Positions 1-7,689 of a stretch of DNA of 64,000 nt are shown here, piece by piece. The notes under the pieces were generated by a model. That model did no database searches and was not told where the DNA came from. It saw nothing but the letters and a program-made list of their open reading frames with translations. The position numbers and the translations under genes are program-made. This DNA is from Aequoribacter fuscus (GTDB taxonomy: Bacteria > Pseudomonadota > Gammaproteobacteria > Pseudomonadales > Halieaceae), in assembly GCF_009910365.1 (NCBI RefSeq), contig NZ_CP036423.1, forward strand, positions 930,001-994,000, read 5' to 3'. How positions within the stretch are numbered: position 1 is the stretch's first letter; each line of letters starts with the position of its first letter.

Positions 1-783
1 GAACTGCCCCATATTCTCAAGGTGTTGGAGCCGATATGGAAAATCAAAACCGAAACGGCGACTAGGGTGCGGCAGCGCCTTGAATCGGTGTTGAGCTGGG
101 CGACTGTATCTAAGTATCGTGCTGGAGATAACCCGGCGCGCTGGTCAGATAATTTGAGCGAGCTATTGCCGACGCCTAGCAAGATAAAAAAGATCAGACA
201 TCACAGAGCGCTCCCCTGGAAAATAGTGCCTGAGTTTATGAGTGATTTGCGCTGCCGGGATGGACTGGCCGCGCGCGCATTGGAATTCATCATTCTAACC
301 GCTGCACGATCTGGCGAGGTGCGCTTTGCCACCTGGGGTGAGATTGACGAAAGCGCCCGAATTTGGCACGTACCAGCCGAACGGATGAAGTCACGCAAGA
401 ATCACAAGGTGCCGCTATCGGATACCGCGCTGGAATTACTCTCGCGTGTTCCACGTATGGAAGGAAGCAATTTCATATTCACCGGAGCGAGGGGGGGCGT
501 TTTATCGGATGTGAGCGTATTAGCTGTATGCAGACGAATGGGGGTTGATGCTACCCCGCACGGTTTCCGATCATGTTTTAAAGACTGGGCAAGATCATCA
601 ACGAGCTATGCCGATGAAGTGTCAGAACTGGCGCTTGCTCACGTTAACAATGACGCCACTAGGGCGGCGTATGCGCGCGATGAACTGATTTCACAGCGAA
701 CAAAATTGATGACAGACTGGGCAAAATTCATAGACAACCCAGCGAAGCGCACTGCAGTGACGCCAACACGAGGCCAAGCATGA
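1..783 (+). CDS. P4-type tyrosine integrase, 5' truncated by window edge
   Basis: Tyrosine recombinase that integrates and excises the island. The frame is open to base 1, so about 260 residues of the usual ~400 are visible and the N-terminal arm-binding domain is off the window. Counting from the valine codon at 22, the catalytic residues are visible: Arg96 in TAARSGE, Lys near 123-127, HGFR (His180/Arg183), His207 in ALAH and the nucleophile Tyr217 in AAYAR. The WKIKTETATRVRQR core-binding stretch is typical of the P4 family. Its stop overlaps the start of the next gene (ATGA at 780). Family assignment is secure; the target site (ssrA) is inferred from the other end of the island. Confidence 0.93.
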   Translation, partial: ELPHILKVLEPIWKIKTETATRVRQRLESVLSWATVSKYRAGDNPARWSDNLSELLPTPSKIKKIRHHRALPWKIVPEFMSDLRCRDGLAARALEFIILTAARSGEVRFATWGEIDESARIWHVPAERMKSRKNHKVPLSDTALELLSRVPRMEGSNFIFTGARGGVLSDVSVLAVCRRMGVDATPHGFRSCFKDWARSSTSYADEVSELALAHVNNDATRAAYARDELISQRTKLMTDWAKFIDNPAKRTAVTPTRGQA

Positions 784-1328
784 ATCGCTCTTCTATGTAT
801 GTAGATCCCGCCACTGGCAATGTTCGGTTGGTGTCAGCCCAGGAATATGACGCTGTTGCGGCGGAAATGTGGAATAAATATATGGTCGAGGCCGAAAAAG
901 CGCTGGCTGACCCGCACGGCGATCTAACAGACCCTAGATATATTGAGCGTCTGATCATTAAGGCGCTGAGGTTATATGGTCGATTGAAGATTGCCGATGC
1001 GCTAGCACGGAAAGGCGGTAGGCTACCCAAGGGGGCTATAAGCAGGGCTGAGGCGATCGATAGTTTGTCTGGCGATGAAGATCCTGTGTTGCGTCATGCA
1101 GTCACCTTGCTTCCAAAGCAGAGGAAAGAGCGAAACCCCAAGGTTAGAGTAAAATCCGCCCGCATGCCCGGGTGGGAAATAGCTAGGCTTGTGAGAGCCC
1201 AGCTATCTGTCGATCCTGTGAAAAATCGAGCTTTCAGAGCCGTCGCAGAGGCACTGGGGCCCGACTATTCGCTGGAATACGTCAAGAACACTTGGTACAA
1301 ATTGGGCGTAAGCACAAAAAATAAATAA
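780..1328 (+). CDS. hypothetical protein behind the integrase
   Basis: A 182-residue protein that I do not recognise. It starts at an ATGA overlap with the integrase stop, so the two are probably co-translated. The sequence is soluble, mildly basic at the C-terminus, and has no signal peptide or membrane segment. The C-terminal third (WEIARLVRAQLS to KNTWYKLG) looks helical and could be a DNA-binding domain, which would suit an accessory to integration, but I see no definite motif. Followed by a short 86-base gap and then the AlpA-type gene. Confidence 0.7.
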   Translation: MNRSSMYVDPATGNVRLVSAQEYDAVAAEMWNKYMVEAEKALADPHGDLTDPRYIERLIIKALRLYGRLKIADALARKGGRLPKGAISRAEAIDSLSGDEDPVLRHAVTLLPKQRKERNPKVRVKSARMPGWEIARLVRAQLSVDPVKNRAFRAVAEALGPDYSLEYVKNTWYKLGVSTKNK

Positions 1329-1414
1329 AAGCGTTCCCGTTTGCTGACTACGACAAACGCCTAATTACGGCGAATCTAGCCCCGTTGATATTCAAAGCAC
1401 AACGGAGGCACGAC

Positions 1415-1594
1415 ATGCAACAAATCACATATCTCACTGACCGCCAAATTGCTGAGCGATATGGCGTCTCTCGATGTACCCCTTGGCGTTGGGCCAAAGC
1501 AGGCGACTTCCCAAAACCCGTCCACTTATCCGCCGGCTGTACACGCTGGCGTGCTGATGATATCCGCTTATGGGAAGAAAAAACTCGCGAATAA
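1415..1594 (+). CDS. AlpA-family HTH regulator / excisionase-like
   Basis: A 59-residue MerR/AlpA-type winged-helix protein. Motifs seen: YLTDRQIAERYGVSR (helix-turn-helix), PWRWAKAGDFPKP (wing, the AlpA hallmark) and CTRWRADDIRLWE at the end. ATG 1415 is chosen over the upstream in-frame codon because GGAGG at 1404-1408 sits 6 bases before it. In P4-like elements AlpA proteins activate int or act as a recombination directionality factor; position just after the integrase fits. The usual arginine or serine after SR is replaced by CTP in VSRCTPWRW, a slightly unusual turn. Confidence 0.85.
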   Translation: MQQITYLTDRQIAERYGVSRCTPWRWAKAGDFPKPVHLSAGCTRWRADDIRLWEEKTRE

Positions 1595-1654
1595 AAAGCG
1601 GTCCTATCAGAGTCGTATAAGTCGAAAAAGTTAAACCAAAAATGGATTGAAGAA

Positions 1655-1876
1655 ATGATTATCTCAGATTCTCGAATACTAAATTTTGTTAAGCACACTG
1701 GCGCACACTGTGTTGAGGTGCTAGACGACGGTACAGGATATTTGCTTTGGCTGTGTGACCGAGTTTGGGTTTTACATAATCATCCAGAGCTATCGGAGTC
1801 TCTGTCCCAGAACGATGACCTAATCATATCTAAGGCAATGGCGCTTATTAAGCGGCATGGGGAGCGTGCGGCATGA
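1655..1876 (+). CDS. small hypothetical protein, primase operon
   Basis: A 73-residue acidic protein (starts MIISDSRILNFVKHTG) with no recognised domain. It ends in ATGA overlap with the next gene at 1873, and sits in the same direction as the AlpA gene, so it is probably the first gene of the replication operon. No function can be given. Confidence 0.6.
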   Translation: MIISDSRILNFVKHTGAHCVEVLDDGTGYLLWLCDRVWVLHNHPELSESLSQNDDLIISKAMALIKRHGERAA

Positions 1877-2688
1877 GTGCTCTTACCGCCCAACAGATAG
1901 CCCTCGCTCTTGATGGCAAGAAATGTGGCCAGTCGTGGCATACGTACTGCCCCGTCCATCAAGGGAGTAACCGCAACTTTTACATTACCGAAAAAAACGA
2001 CAGACTACTCTTTCACTGCTTTGTAGGTTGTTCTCAAGAGTCAGTCATTAATGAATTAAAGGCACTTGGGTTGTGGCCAGTAAGAGACAAAGTAAGCCAG
2101 CGCAAGCCGCGAATCGACCTTGCCGCGCGACTAAAAAAGCAAGAGCCTAAACCACACTCTGCCACTTTACCCAAAGCCATCGAGTTTTGGCGCAGAGCAG
2201 ATAACGATGGGGCGATGGTGGCTGACCACCCTTACGCTAGGAGTAAGCGCATCACTCAAGCCTTTGGTGCAAGGCGTGGCATCGCCGGTGGCTGCGTTCT
2301 TGGCTATAAGGCCGACTGCATTGTTGTCCCCAATCGCAACTGGGACGGCGAGTTTATTGGTGTCGAATGTATAAACCATGAGGGCAAGAAACAGACCTTT
2401 GGCAATAAGGGTATATTGATACTGGGTAATCCCGAGGATGCACCGTTTATTCATTTATGTGAAGGTTGGGCGACGGCATACGCACTTTCCCAAATGTTTC
2501 CCCAGCGATTCGCGACCATTGTCTGCTTTGGTAAGCAGATCGAAAAGGCGGTTCCGGAGGTCAGCAAGAGATACTCAGGCAGACTCGTGATCCATGAAGA
2601 GTCACCCAAAAATCGCGATGCATGGGACATATGGCATGCAGGAGATGGCGATACCTATATTAAAAATATACTGGGGGCACTATCATGA
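1873..2688 (+). CDS. primase-like protein with CHC2 zinc finger and Toprim domain
   Basis: A 271-residue protein probably making primers for replication of the excised island. The N-terminus (about residues 15-60) has a zinc-ribbon arrangement, CGQSWHTYCPVH then FHCFVGC, as in CHC2 finger primases. The C-terminal half carries a Toprim-like segment with the acidic motif LCEGWATAYAL near residue 195. The second Toprim acidic pair is hard to see (LVIHEESPKNRDAWD), so activity is uncertain. Short compared with DnaG; similar small CHC2/Toprim proteins are common in integrative elements next to RepA-like helicases. Overlaps its neighbour by ATGA at 2685. Confidence 0.82.
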   Translation: MSALTAQQIALALDGKKCGQSWHTYCPVHQGSNRNFYITEKNDRLLFHCFVGCSQESVINELKALGLWPVRDKVSQRKPRIDLAARLKKQEPKPHSATLPKAIEFWRRADNDGAMVADHPYARSKRITQAFGARRGIAGGCVLGYKADCIVVPNRNWDGEFIGVECINHEGKKQTFGNKGILILGNPEDAPFIHLCEGWATAYALSQMFPQRFATIVCFGKQIEKAVPEVSKRYSGRLVIHEESPKNRDAWDIWHAGDGDTYIKNILGALS

Positions 2689-4043
2689 TCACTCTTGCCC
2701 CTATTACTTCCATCGCGAGCGACGATGCTGATGTGAATTCTGTTGAGCTGCGGTCACCAAGCGTAGAGCACCGACTCACGATGTATCGCGAACTACCTGT
2801 GCATCCCGAAGCACCAAAAATGATCCTACCTCGGGTTATTCAGTACGGCGCCACCGTCCTTGCGAGCTACCCAGGCACCGGCAAAACCACGGCGGTAACG
2901 TCTCTGGCCCTTGTCGTCGCCGGTGCTTACAAGCACGCAAACCTCTCAATAATGCAACCGCGGCACATAGTCTATTTGTCCGAGCATCCAGAACAAGTTG
3001 AGCAGATTCTGAGTGCATTGATTGCTGAGGGAGTAGTTGACAACGCAGTTGCTAGAGAGCGATTTCATCTAGTAGATACATGCCGGGTCCAGCCCTTAGA
3101 TCTACCTCCCATTGCGCGGAGGTGGGCAGATGACTGGACTGAATCTCTGACACGTAATGGCGTTACGGTCGATTGGCCACCGTGGGTAGTTATAGACACC
3201 GCCGCAGCGACGCTACACATAGAGAACGAAAACGACAATGCCGAGTGGAGCGCAGCCATAAGCGTATGGAAACAGCAATGCGCCGGCTTGCCTTTGCTGA
3301 TGGTCGCTCACACGTCAAAAGCCCACAAACACGGTAAAGCCGAGGATATGACCGTACGTGGCGCCTCATCTATTGAAGGTGATGTCACCCAAGTAATCGT
3401 GTTGGCAAAAGATGAAACTGGCGACAGGTATCTCGAAATCGCCGGCCCAAAGCATCGCTTTGAAACTGATATCAGCGCCATTCGGCTGGCTAGCTATTTG
3501 GCAACCGTTAACACTGTTAATGAGTTCGGCGAGCCGGTTTTGACGCCGACTCGATATGTGGAGCTCGAACCACTGACGCAAGATGACCGGCAGGAACGGA
3601 GGAAAGAGCAGCAGGAAGCCGAGGCGATTGCTCGAAAGCTCCAGGTCGCCGAAGAGTTGAGTAAAATAATACCGAGTCTATGGGCATCCAAGCAGCTGCC
3701 AATTCAGACCACCCTAATTGATCAATGCAAAAGCGCTCGCCTTAATTTCCGCAAGTCTGATTATGCCACGACCTTCACCGATTTGAGCGATGATACGCTG
3801 GTTCATTACGACAAGTACGATCTTGCATTGTTAAAGCCCTACCTAGTGGAACTGGGTTTTAAGTCGCCACCAAAAAACTGTGCTGGCATCTACCTTCTTC
3901 GAGATACAAACCCTCTCGCGGAGGCATGGGAGCGGCTACAGAGCGATATCGGAGATGATTTAAACGTTCCCAAAGAGCCGGAACCTTTAGAGCGCCGAGA
4001 GGATGAAGTAACCTTATCTGAAGGCCATGAAATTGGTAATTAA
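2685..4043 (+). CDS. RepA-like AAA_25 replicative helicase/ATPase
   Basis: A 452-residue P-loop ATPase of the RepA/AAA_25 type, likely the hexameric helicase acting with the preceding primase. Walker A is SYPGTGKTTAV near residues 62-72; Walker B-like WVVIDTAAAT lies near residue 168; LLMVAHTSK (sensor-like) follows near 208. The C-terminal third is charged and variable. Translation is coupled to the primase by ATGA overlap. The family is common in P4-like islands and plasmids. Confidence 0.87.
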   Translation: MITLAPITSIASDDADVNSVELRSPSVEHRLTMYRELPVHPEAPKMILPRVIQYGATVLASYPGTGKTTAVTSLALVVAGAYKHANLSIMQPRHIVYLSEHPEQVEQILSALIAEGVVDNAVARERFHLVDTCRVQPLDLPPIARRWADDWTESLTRNGVTVDWPPWVVIDTAAATLHIENENDNAEWSAAISVWKQQCAGLPLLMVAHTSKAHKHGKAEDMTVRGASSIEGDVTQVIVLAKDETGDRYLEIAGPKHRFETDISAIRLASYLATVNTVNEFGEPVLTPTRYVELEPLTQDDRQERRKEQQEAEAIARKLQVAEELSKIIPSLWASKQLPIQTTLIDQCKSARLNFRKSDYATTFTDLSDDTLVHYDKYDLALLKPYLVELGFKSPPKNCAGIYLLRDTNPLAEAWERLQSDIGDDLNVPKEPEPLERREDEVTLSEGHEIGN

Positions 4044-4054
4044 AAAGTTAAAAG

Positions 4055-4147
4055 TTCCCGCCCATAGAAAAATAGCTCAAGGAACTTTTTGGGAGCGGGC
4101 TAATGCCCACGCTCCCCAAAAAGTAAAGGTTCCGGGCAAAGCGGGAA
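4055..4147. repeat. nested inverted repeat after the helicase gene
   Basis: An inner imperfect hairpin has GGAACTTTTTGGGAGCGGGC at 4081-4100 facing a bulged complement at 4105-4133 (GCCCACGCTCCCCAAAAAGT then AAAGGTTCC). An outer stem, TTCCCGC at 4055-4061 with GCGGGAA at 4141-4147, encloses it. It overlaps a 73-codon frame (4027-4248) whose lysine/valine/proline-rich product I regard as a by-product of the palindrome. Could be a replication structure, an attenuator or a transcript-end hairpin. Confidence 0.7.
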
Positions 4148-4609
4148 TCATTCGGAACTTATCGGAGCATTTAGATTTTTTGGAGGATTCACCCATAATC
4201 TGTCAGCGCAGACCAGACCTTGATCTGCAAGCACAATCACTCACGTAGTTGATCGATCCGCGACAGGGCCACGATAGCGAAGGGTTCATTAATTAGCGCG
4301 TCGGTGGGTGGTCAGCCACGCTGCACAGGATGTGGCGACTTATTCTCCATCGATGTCAATTTCGACCAGCGCCTAAAGGCCGAGCATGGTGTTGATTGTT
4401 GTTGTGTATATCCAGTGAGCGTAGGTCTGTTGTTGGGGGGGCGATATGTGGAAAGTACCGCCAAGCAAGCATCAATTCTGGACTAAAGCACAGGCTCAAA
4501 TTAGCAACGCTAGGCAAAAATCAATGGTAGAGAATAGACTACGATAAATGTGCTTTGACGCGTTCAAATGTGGAAATTGTCTAGCCGAACTGGATCGCCG
4601 AAATTCAAC

Positions 4610-4632
4610 CGCTAGGTGCAGCTAGCGCTTTT
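4610..4632 (+). terminator. weak hairpin plus short T run
   Basis: CGCTAG (4610-4615), loop GTGCAG, CTAGCG (4622-4627), then CTTTTGC. Stem of only 6 bp and a short T tract, so a weak intrinsic terminator at best. Confidence 0.35.
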
Positions 4633-4747
4633 GCAACACCCTTGCCATATCGAGCCAGAAGGAACCGCCTGCCTCCAGCGGCGCTCAGGCACTCTGGCCT
4701 GTCGTCAGTGTGGGTGTCCTCGCAACATAGTCCAAATCTATTGTCAG

Positions 4748-4783
4748 GCTAGTTGATGTCGTTTCGTTTGTGTATCAACTAGC
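4748..4783. repeat. perfect 10-bp inverted repeat upstream of the phosphoesterase unit
   Basis: GCTAGTTGAT at 4748-4757 and its exact reverse complement ATCAACTAGC at 4774-4783, separated by 16 bases. It lies about 135 bases before the start codon at 4917, so it could be an operator for that unit or the end of an upstream transcript; there is no long T run after it. Confidence 0.6.
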
Positions 4784-4916
4784 AGATTTATGGCAAGCTG
4801 TGATCGCCGGCAGGTCTGTGTTATTCACAAGGAGATAACTTTGAGCCTAGGAGCCGGCAGACAGGCGCCTCAGAAACACTTTTGGTGGGTTACAACACTC
4901 AGAAAGGATCGAGTAA

Positions 4917-5426
4917 ATGCGCCATATAGAAATTACAAAACTACCTCATATTTGGGATCAAGGCGAATACTCGGAGACCGTCAACGAATATTTGAAACGT
5001 GCCTATAATCTGGACTCTCCTATGAGTGGCGAATGGGGATATACGACTGAGGATGCTGTCATTTTTGAGCGCCCACCAAGTTCTTTGCCAATTGACTACG
5101 TTGCATGGGAATGGATCTTTGTGGAAAAACGTGTCTACAGTGAATGCATAGTCTTTAGACCTCCAAATGATCGATTTTCTGGAATTAAGTGGAAACTGCA
5201 GAAACAAAGACTGTTAGATATTGCTAATCGAAAAATTGACGAACTCACGTTTGCAATCCAAATGCTGGCGGATAATGACTTCGAGGAACTAAAGAATGAC
5301 TGGGAGAAAAATGACTGTTTCTTCGGCGACCCTCGTGGACAAGAAGAACACATTCAACGTAGATCGGATCTTACTTATTGGTACACCTCAGTGTTCTTTT
5401 TTGATGTTACACAAGTGATTGCGTGA
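4917..5426 (+). CDS. hypothetical protein paired with a metallophosphoesterase
   Basis: A 169-residue acidic, tryptophan- and aromatic-rich soluble protein that I do not recognise. No signal peptide or membrane helix. ATG 4917 is preceded by AAAGGA with 8-base spacing. Its TGA stop overlaps the GTG start of the next gene (GTGA at 5423), so the two products are probably made in fixed proportion and may work together. The region is richer in A and T than its neighbours, consistent with recent acquisition. Confidence 0.75.
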   Translation: MRHIEITKLPHIWDQGEYSETVNEYLKRAYNLDSPMSGEWGYTTEDAVIFERPPSSLPIDYVAWEWIFVEKRVYSECIVFRPPNDRFSGIKWKLQKQRLLDIANRKIDELTFAIQMLADNDFEELKNDWEKNDCFFGDPRGQEEHIQRRSDLTYWYTSVFFFDVTQVIA

Positions 5427-6265
5427 GTTTTTTGAATTTAAGAAAATTCGGTTTATTTATAGCAATTACCTTTTTGGTAATCGTAGTACATCTTGGGGGC
5501 TCGATAACAAAAAGTTTGAAGACCGAAAAAAATGAAGTTTCGTTGAAGATAGAAGACCTTCCGTTTGATAGAAGTTATCAGATTGCGGTGGTTGGCGATT
5601 TGCACATTACAGAGGACAACAAGTCTCTTTTGGAACTGAGATATCTAATTCAAACGATCAAAAATTCTGACCCTGACCTTGTCCTTTTCTTAGGCGATTA
5701 CATTGAAAACCCTCAATTTATAAAAAACCTCATATCTCACCGAAAGAACGTCATAAGTATTCTAAAGTCAACAATACCTTTCCCATCGATATTTGTGATG
5801 GGTAATTATGAGAGTTGGTCAGATCCAGCTATATGGCGCAAAGAATTCGCCACCTCTAACCTAGACCTTTTGGAAAACGAAACACGGATCATTGAGACAA
5901 AAAAAGGCACTATCTGCATCAGAGGTTTAGGGGATAGTTTCACCGATAGATTTACGTATGTCGATTATCCTGCCGAATGTGGGAGTCTTCCAAAGATAAC
6001 TATCACTCACGATCCAGAAGGGGCATTTCATCCTAAAATGAGGGGGTTAGTGCTCTCAGGGCATACTCACTGTGGTCAAATTAGTTTGCCGTTAGTTGGT
6101 GCGATCTGGGTTCCATCTCAAGCGCCCCGAAACGCAACCTGTGGACTTTATCAGGACGAAAATATAACTCTTTATGTGACATCAGGGGTGGGCACTAGTA
6201 TTTTGCCTATTCGCTATGGCGCCCAGTCTGAATGGGATATGGTTACGTTAGAAAATTCATATTGA
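5423..6265 (+). CDS. membrane-anchored calcineurin-like metallophosphoesterase (YkuE-like)
   Basis: A 280-residue protein with an N-terminal hydrophobic helix (about residues 9-27, LFIAITFLVIVVHLGG) that should anchor it in the inner membrane, followed by a calcineurin-like phosphoesterase domain. Metal-ligand motifs are complete: VVGDLHI (D58xH60 region), FLGDYIE, MGNYES in place of the usual GNHD, ITHDPE and SGHTHCGQ. YkuE-type enzymes include UDP-2,3-diacylglucosamine-like and lipid or nucleotide phosphoesterases; the substrate here is unknown. Start GTG at 5423 is translationally coupled to the upstream gene. The histidine of GNHD is replaced by tyrosine, which may alter catalysis. Confidence 0.88.
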   Translation: MSFLNLRKFGLFIAITFLVIVVHLGGSITKSLKTEKNEVSLKIEDLPFDRSYQIAVVGDLHITEDNKSLLELRYLIQTIKNSDPDLVLFLGDYIENPQFIKNLISHRKNVISILKSTIPFPSIFVMGNYESWSDPAIWRKEFATSNLDLLENETRIIETKKGTICIRGLGDSFTDRFTYVDYPAECGSLPKITITHDPEGAFHPKMRGLVLSGHTHCGQISLPLVGAIWVPSQAPRNATCGLYQDENITLYVTSGVGTSILPIRYGAQSEWDMVTLENSY

Positions 6266-6630
6266 TAGCGAATAAGATGAGGGCAAGCATCAAATAACTT
6301 AACCCCAAAGATGACGATATACACTCGCCCGACGGATCTTAAGTGTAATAGTCATGACCTAATCTGACAAAACACCCAGAAAAACTGGTAACCGTCAGAT
6401 CAGGTCTGAACTACTACACTTCATCGACTACTAACAATATCACCCCACAGGTTTAAGGTGACTGCTTGATCTAAATCGACAGATCGATGTGATTAGGGTG
6501 GTTAAAAGTGTCGCCGATCGGATTGCACCTCTGTCAATACTGTAGACATTGGTCAAATGTCCACCCCCTGAAAATTGCATTATAGCCACCTGTCGCGAAA
6601 GCATGCACGTGTCTTCACTCGATCACCAAT
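6266..6630. other. 365-base gap between convergent cargo units
   Basis: No gene is supported. It separates the plus-strand phosphoesterase unit from the minus-strand MORN cluster. The only clear structure is the long imperfect inverted repeat at 6341-6421, which could end transcription from both sides. Confidence 0.6.
6341..6421. repeat. 81-bp imperfect inverted repeat, terminator- or MITE-like
   Basis: Left arm 6341-6368 (AAGTGTAATAGTCATGACCT then AATCTGAC) and right arm 6394-6421 match as reverse complements at 23 of 28 positions. The loop holds a further small hairpin CCAG-AAAAA-CTGG. It lies between two convergent units, where a bidirectional terminator is expected, but arm length and the regular arms also fit a small non-autonomous insertion. 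No flanking target duplication was identified. Confidence 0.7.
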
Positions 6631-6966
6631 TCATCCATTCTTGGGTTTGTCTAAGGAAATGCCCTCGTCGAACTTGCCCTCGTAGGTTGTTCCCTTGAAA
6701 TACAGTTTGCCGCGCCCGTGATATTGGCCTACCTCAAACTCGCCCTCGTATTCCTCAACCACTTCGCCATGCAGTATATAGATGATGTGCCCGCGTCCGT
6801 GGGGAAGGAGATTATGGTAGGCATAACCATAATCGTGTACGTCGGTTCTGTTTAATGATTCTGCAGTAAAGTCCGCAGATAGGACCTCGCCGGTGTAAGT
6901 AACCACCACACTTTCAGTATCAAAGAATTCAGTGTTTTGCCTTCTTCGTTTTAAAAATCCAAACAT
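6631..6966 (-). CDS. MORN-repeat protein
   Basis: A 111-residue protein with MORN-type repeats: HGRGHIIYILHG, YEGEFEVGQYHGRGKLYF and YEGKFDEG in tandem across residues ~50-105. MORN repeats form beta-hairpin sheets often used for protein or lipid contact. It starts 2 bases after the stop of the RNase-H-like gene, with GGAGG upstream inside that gene, so it belongs to the same transcript. Role in this cluster unknown. Confidence 0.8.
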   Translation of the reverse strand: MFGFLKRRRQNTEFFDTESVVVTYTGEVLSADFTAESLNRTDVHDYGYAYHNLLPHGRGHIIYILHGEVVEEYEGEFEVGQYHGRGKLYFKGTTYEGKFDEGISLDKPKNG

Positions 6967-6968
6967 GG

Positions 6969-7676
6969 TTATTTATCCTCCGTTGGTTTCTGCTCGGGCT
7001 GGGCTTGATTCGTCTTTGGTGTTTTGAGTAATTTTTTTGATAAGGTGAATAGGGCTCGGCAATCGTCTGCGTTGTAGGCCAGTAAAGCGATGAAAATTTG
7101 CTTTGTGCGCAGTGGCCAGCGCTTAAATCGCGAATGTACAGCTAGGGCTGCATCGGTCCTTCGGCAAGATTCGGCTGCTCCGATTTGTGGGGTTTTAACG
7201 GTTTTAGCATTCGGTTTAAGTGTTCTAAGGTACTGATTTAAAACTTTGTCATCTTCTGTATTGAGAGTCATGCGTCGCCGATTAATGTAGCGCTTTGCGG
7301 TCGGTAGTAAATTAATCGAGTTTGCTTTAAATCGCTCAAGGTGCTCGGGGCATTGCTCCGCCACGACTGCCCGTTCGTAGTCCGACCAATACACGATTTT
7401 TTGGTCATTCTGTTCGGCTTCGTCAAGTAGACCGTTGATAAAGTCGGCGATTGAGGGAGCATATGTACAGGCTCCTCTGACGCGAGTGATACTGCTCCAT
7501 GACTCTTTGAAGAAGGTGGCCTTGTAATGGGCATTGCCCCACTGAAAAGATTTTGGCCGGTATACGCCCGCTAAGTGAGGCGGTGGGCTGCCTCGGTTTT
7601 TAGAGCGGCCTTCTCCTTCAAAGTCCAGGTAGATACAGTGGTCTCGTGCATAGGTTGGCTTTGGTCTTTTTGACAT
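6969..7676 (-). CDS. RNase-H-like (DEDD) nuclease, YprB/RNase_H_2 type
   Basis: A 235-residue protein resembling the RNase_H_2 domain seen at the C-terminus of TM0106-type RecB-like proteins and in YprB. Visible motifs: IYLDFEGEG (Asp18/Glu20, the DxE of DEDD exonucleases), VYWSDYERAVV (residues ~95-105, like the family's YxxYE), and LAYNADDCRALF (Asn202, Asp204-Asp205) near the end. The spacing suits a single exonuclease domain with a basic tail. ATG 7676 has GGAG 6 bases before it. Predicted 3'-5' exonuclease or nuclease on DNA or RNA; substrate unknown. Moderately confident in the fold, less in activity. Confidence 0.75.
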   Translation of the reverse strand: MSKRPKPTYARDHCIYLDFEGEGRSKNRGSPPPHLAGVYRPKSFQWGNAHYKATFFKESWSSITRVRGACTYAPSIADFINGLLDEAEQNDQKIVYWSDYERAVVAEQCPEHLERFKANSINLLPTAKRYINRRRMTLNTEDDKVLNQYLRTLKPNAKTVKTPQIGAAESCRRTDAALAVHSRFKRWPLRTKQIFIALLAYNADDCRALFTLSKKLLKTPKTNQAQPEQKPTEDK

Positions 7677-7689
7677 TGTAGCTCCTCGG

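Larger units (their letters stand above)
4249..4916. other. 668-base gap with possible gene remnants and two inverted repeats
   Basis: No intact gene is supported. The frame from about 4304 contains CTGCGDLFSIDVNFDQRLKAEHG, which faintly resembles the CxxCG...F...H zinc-finger segment of small phage proteins. A separate frame from ATG 4446 to TAA 4548 gives a 34-residue basic tail. Together they could be a frame-shifted remnant of one small zinc-finger gene. A hairpin with CGCTAG/CTAGCG stem (4610-4627) followed by CTTTT and a perfect 10-bp inverted repeat (4748-4783) are listed separately. Confidence 0.5.

Noticed and set aside
4027-4248. 73-codon frame overlapping the helicase end
   Set aside because: Its lysine/valine/proline-rich sequence mirrors the palindrome beneath it, it lacks a ribosome site and matches no family I know.
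4304-4486. 60-codon frame with CTGCG motif
   Set aside because: No good start or ribosome site and breaks off after the zinc-finger-like part; kept only as a possible remnant in the gap entry.
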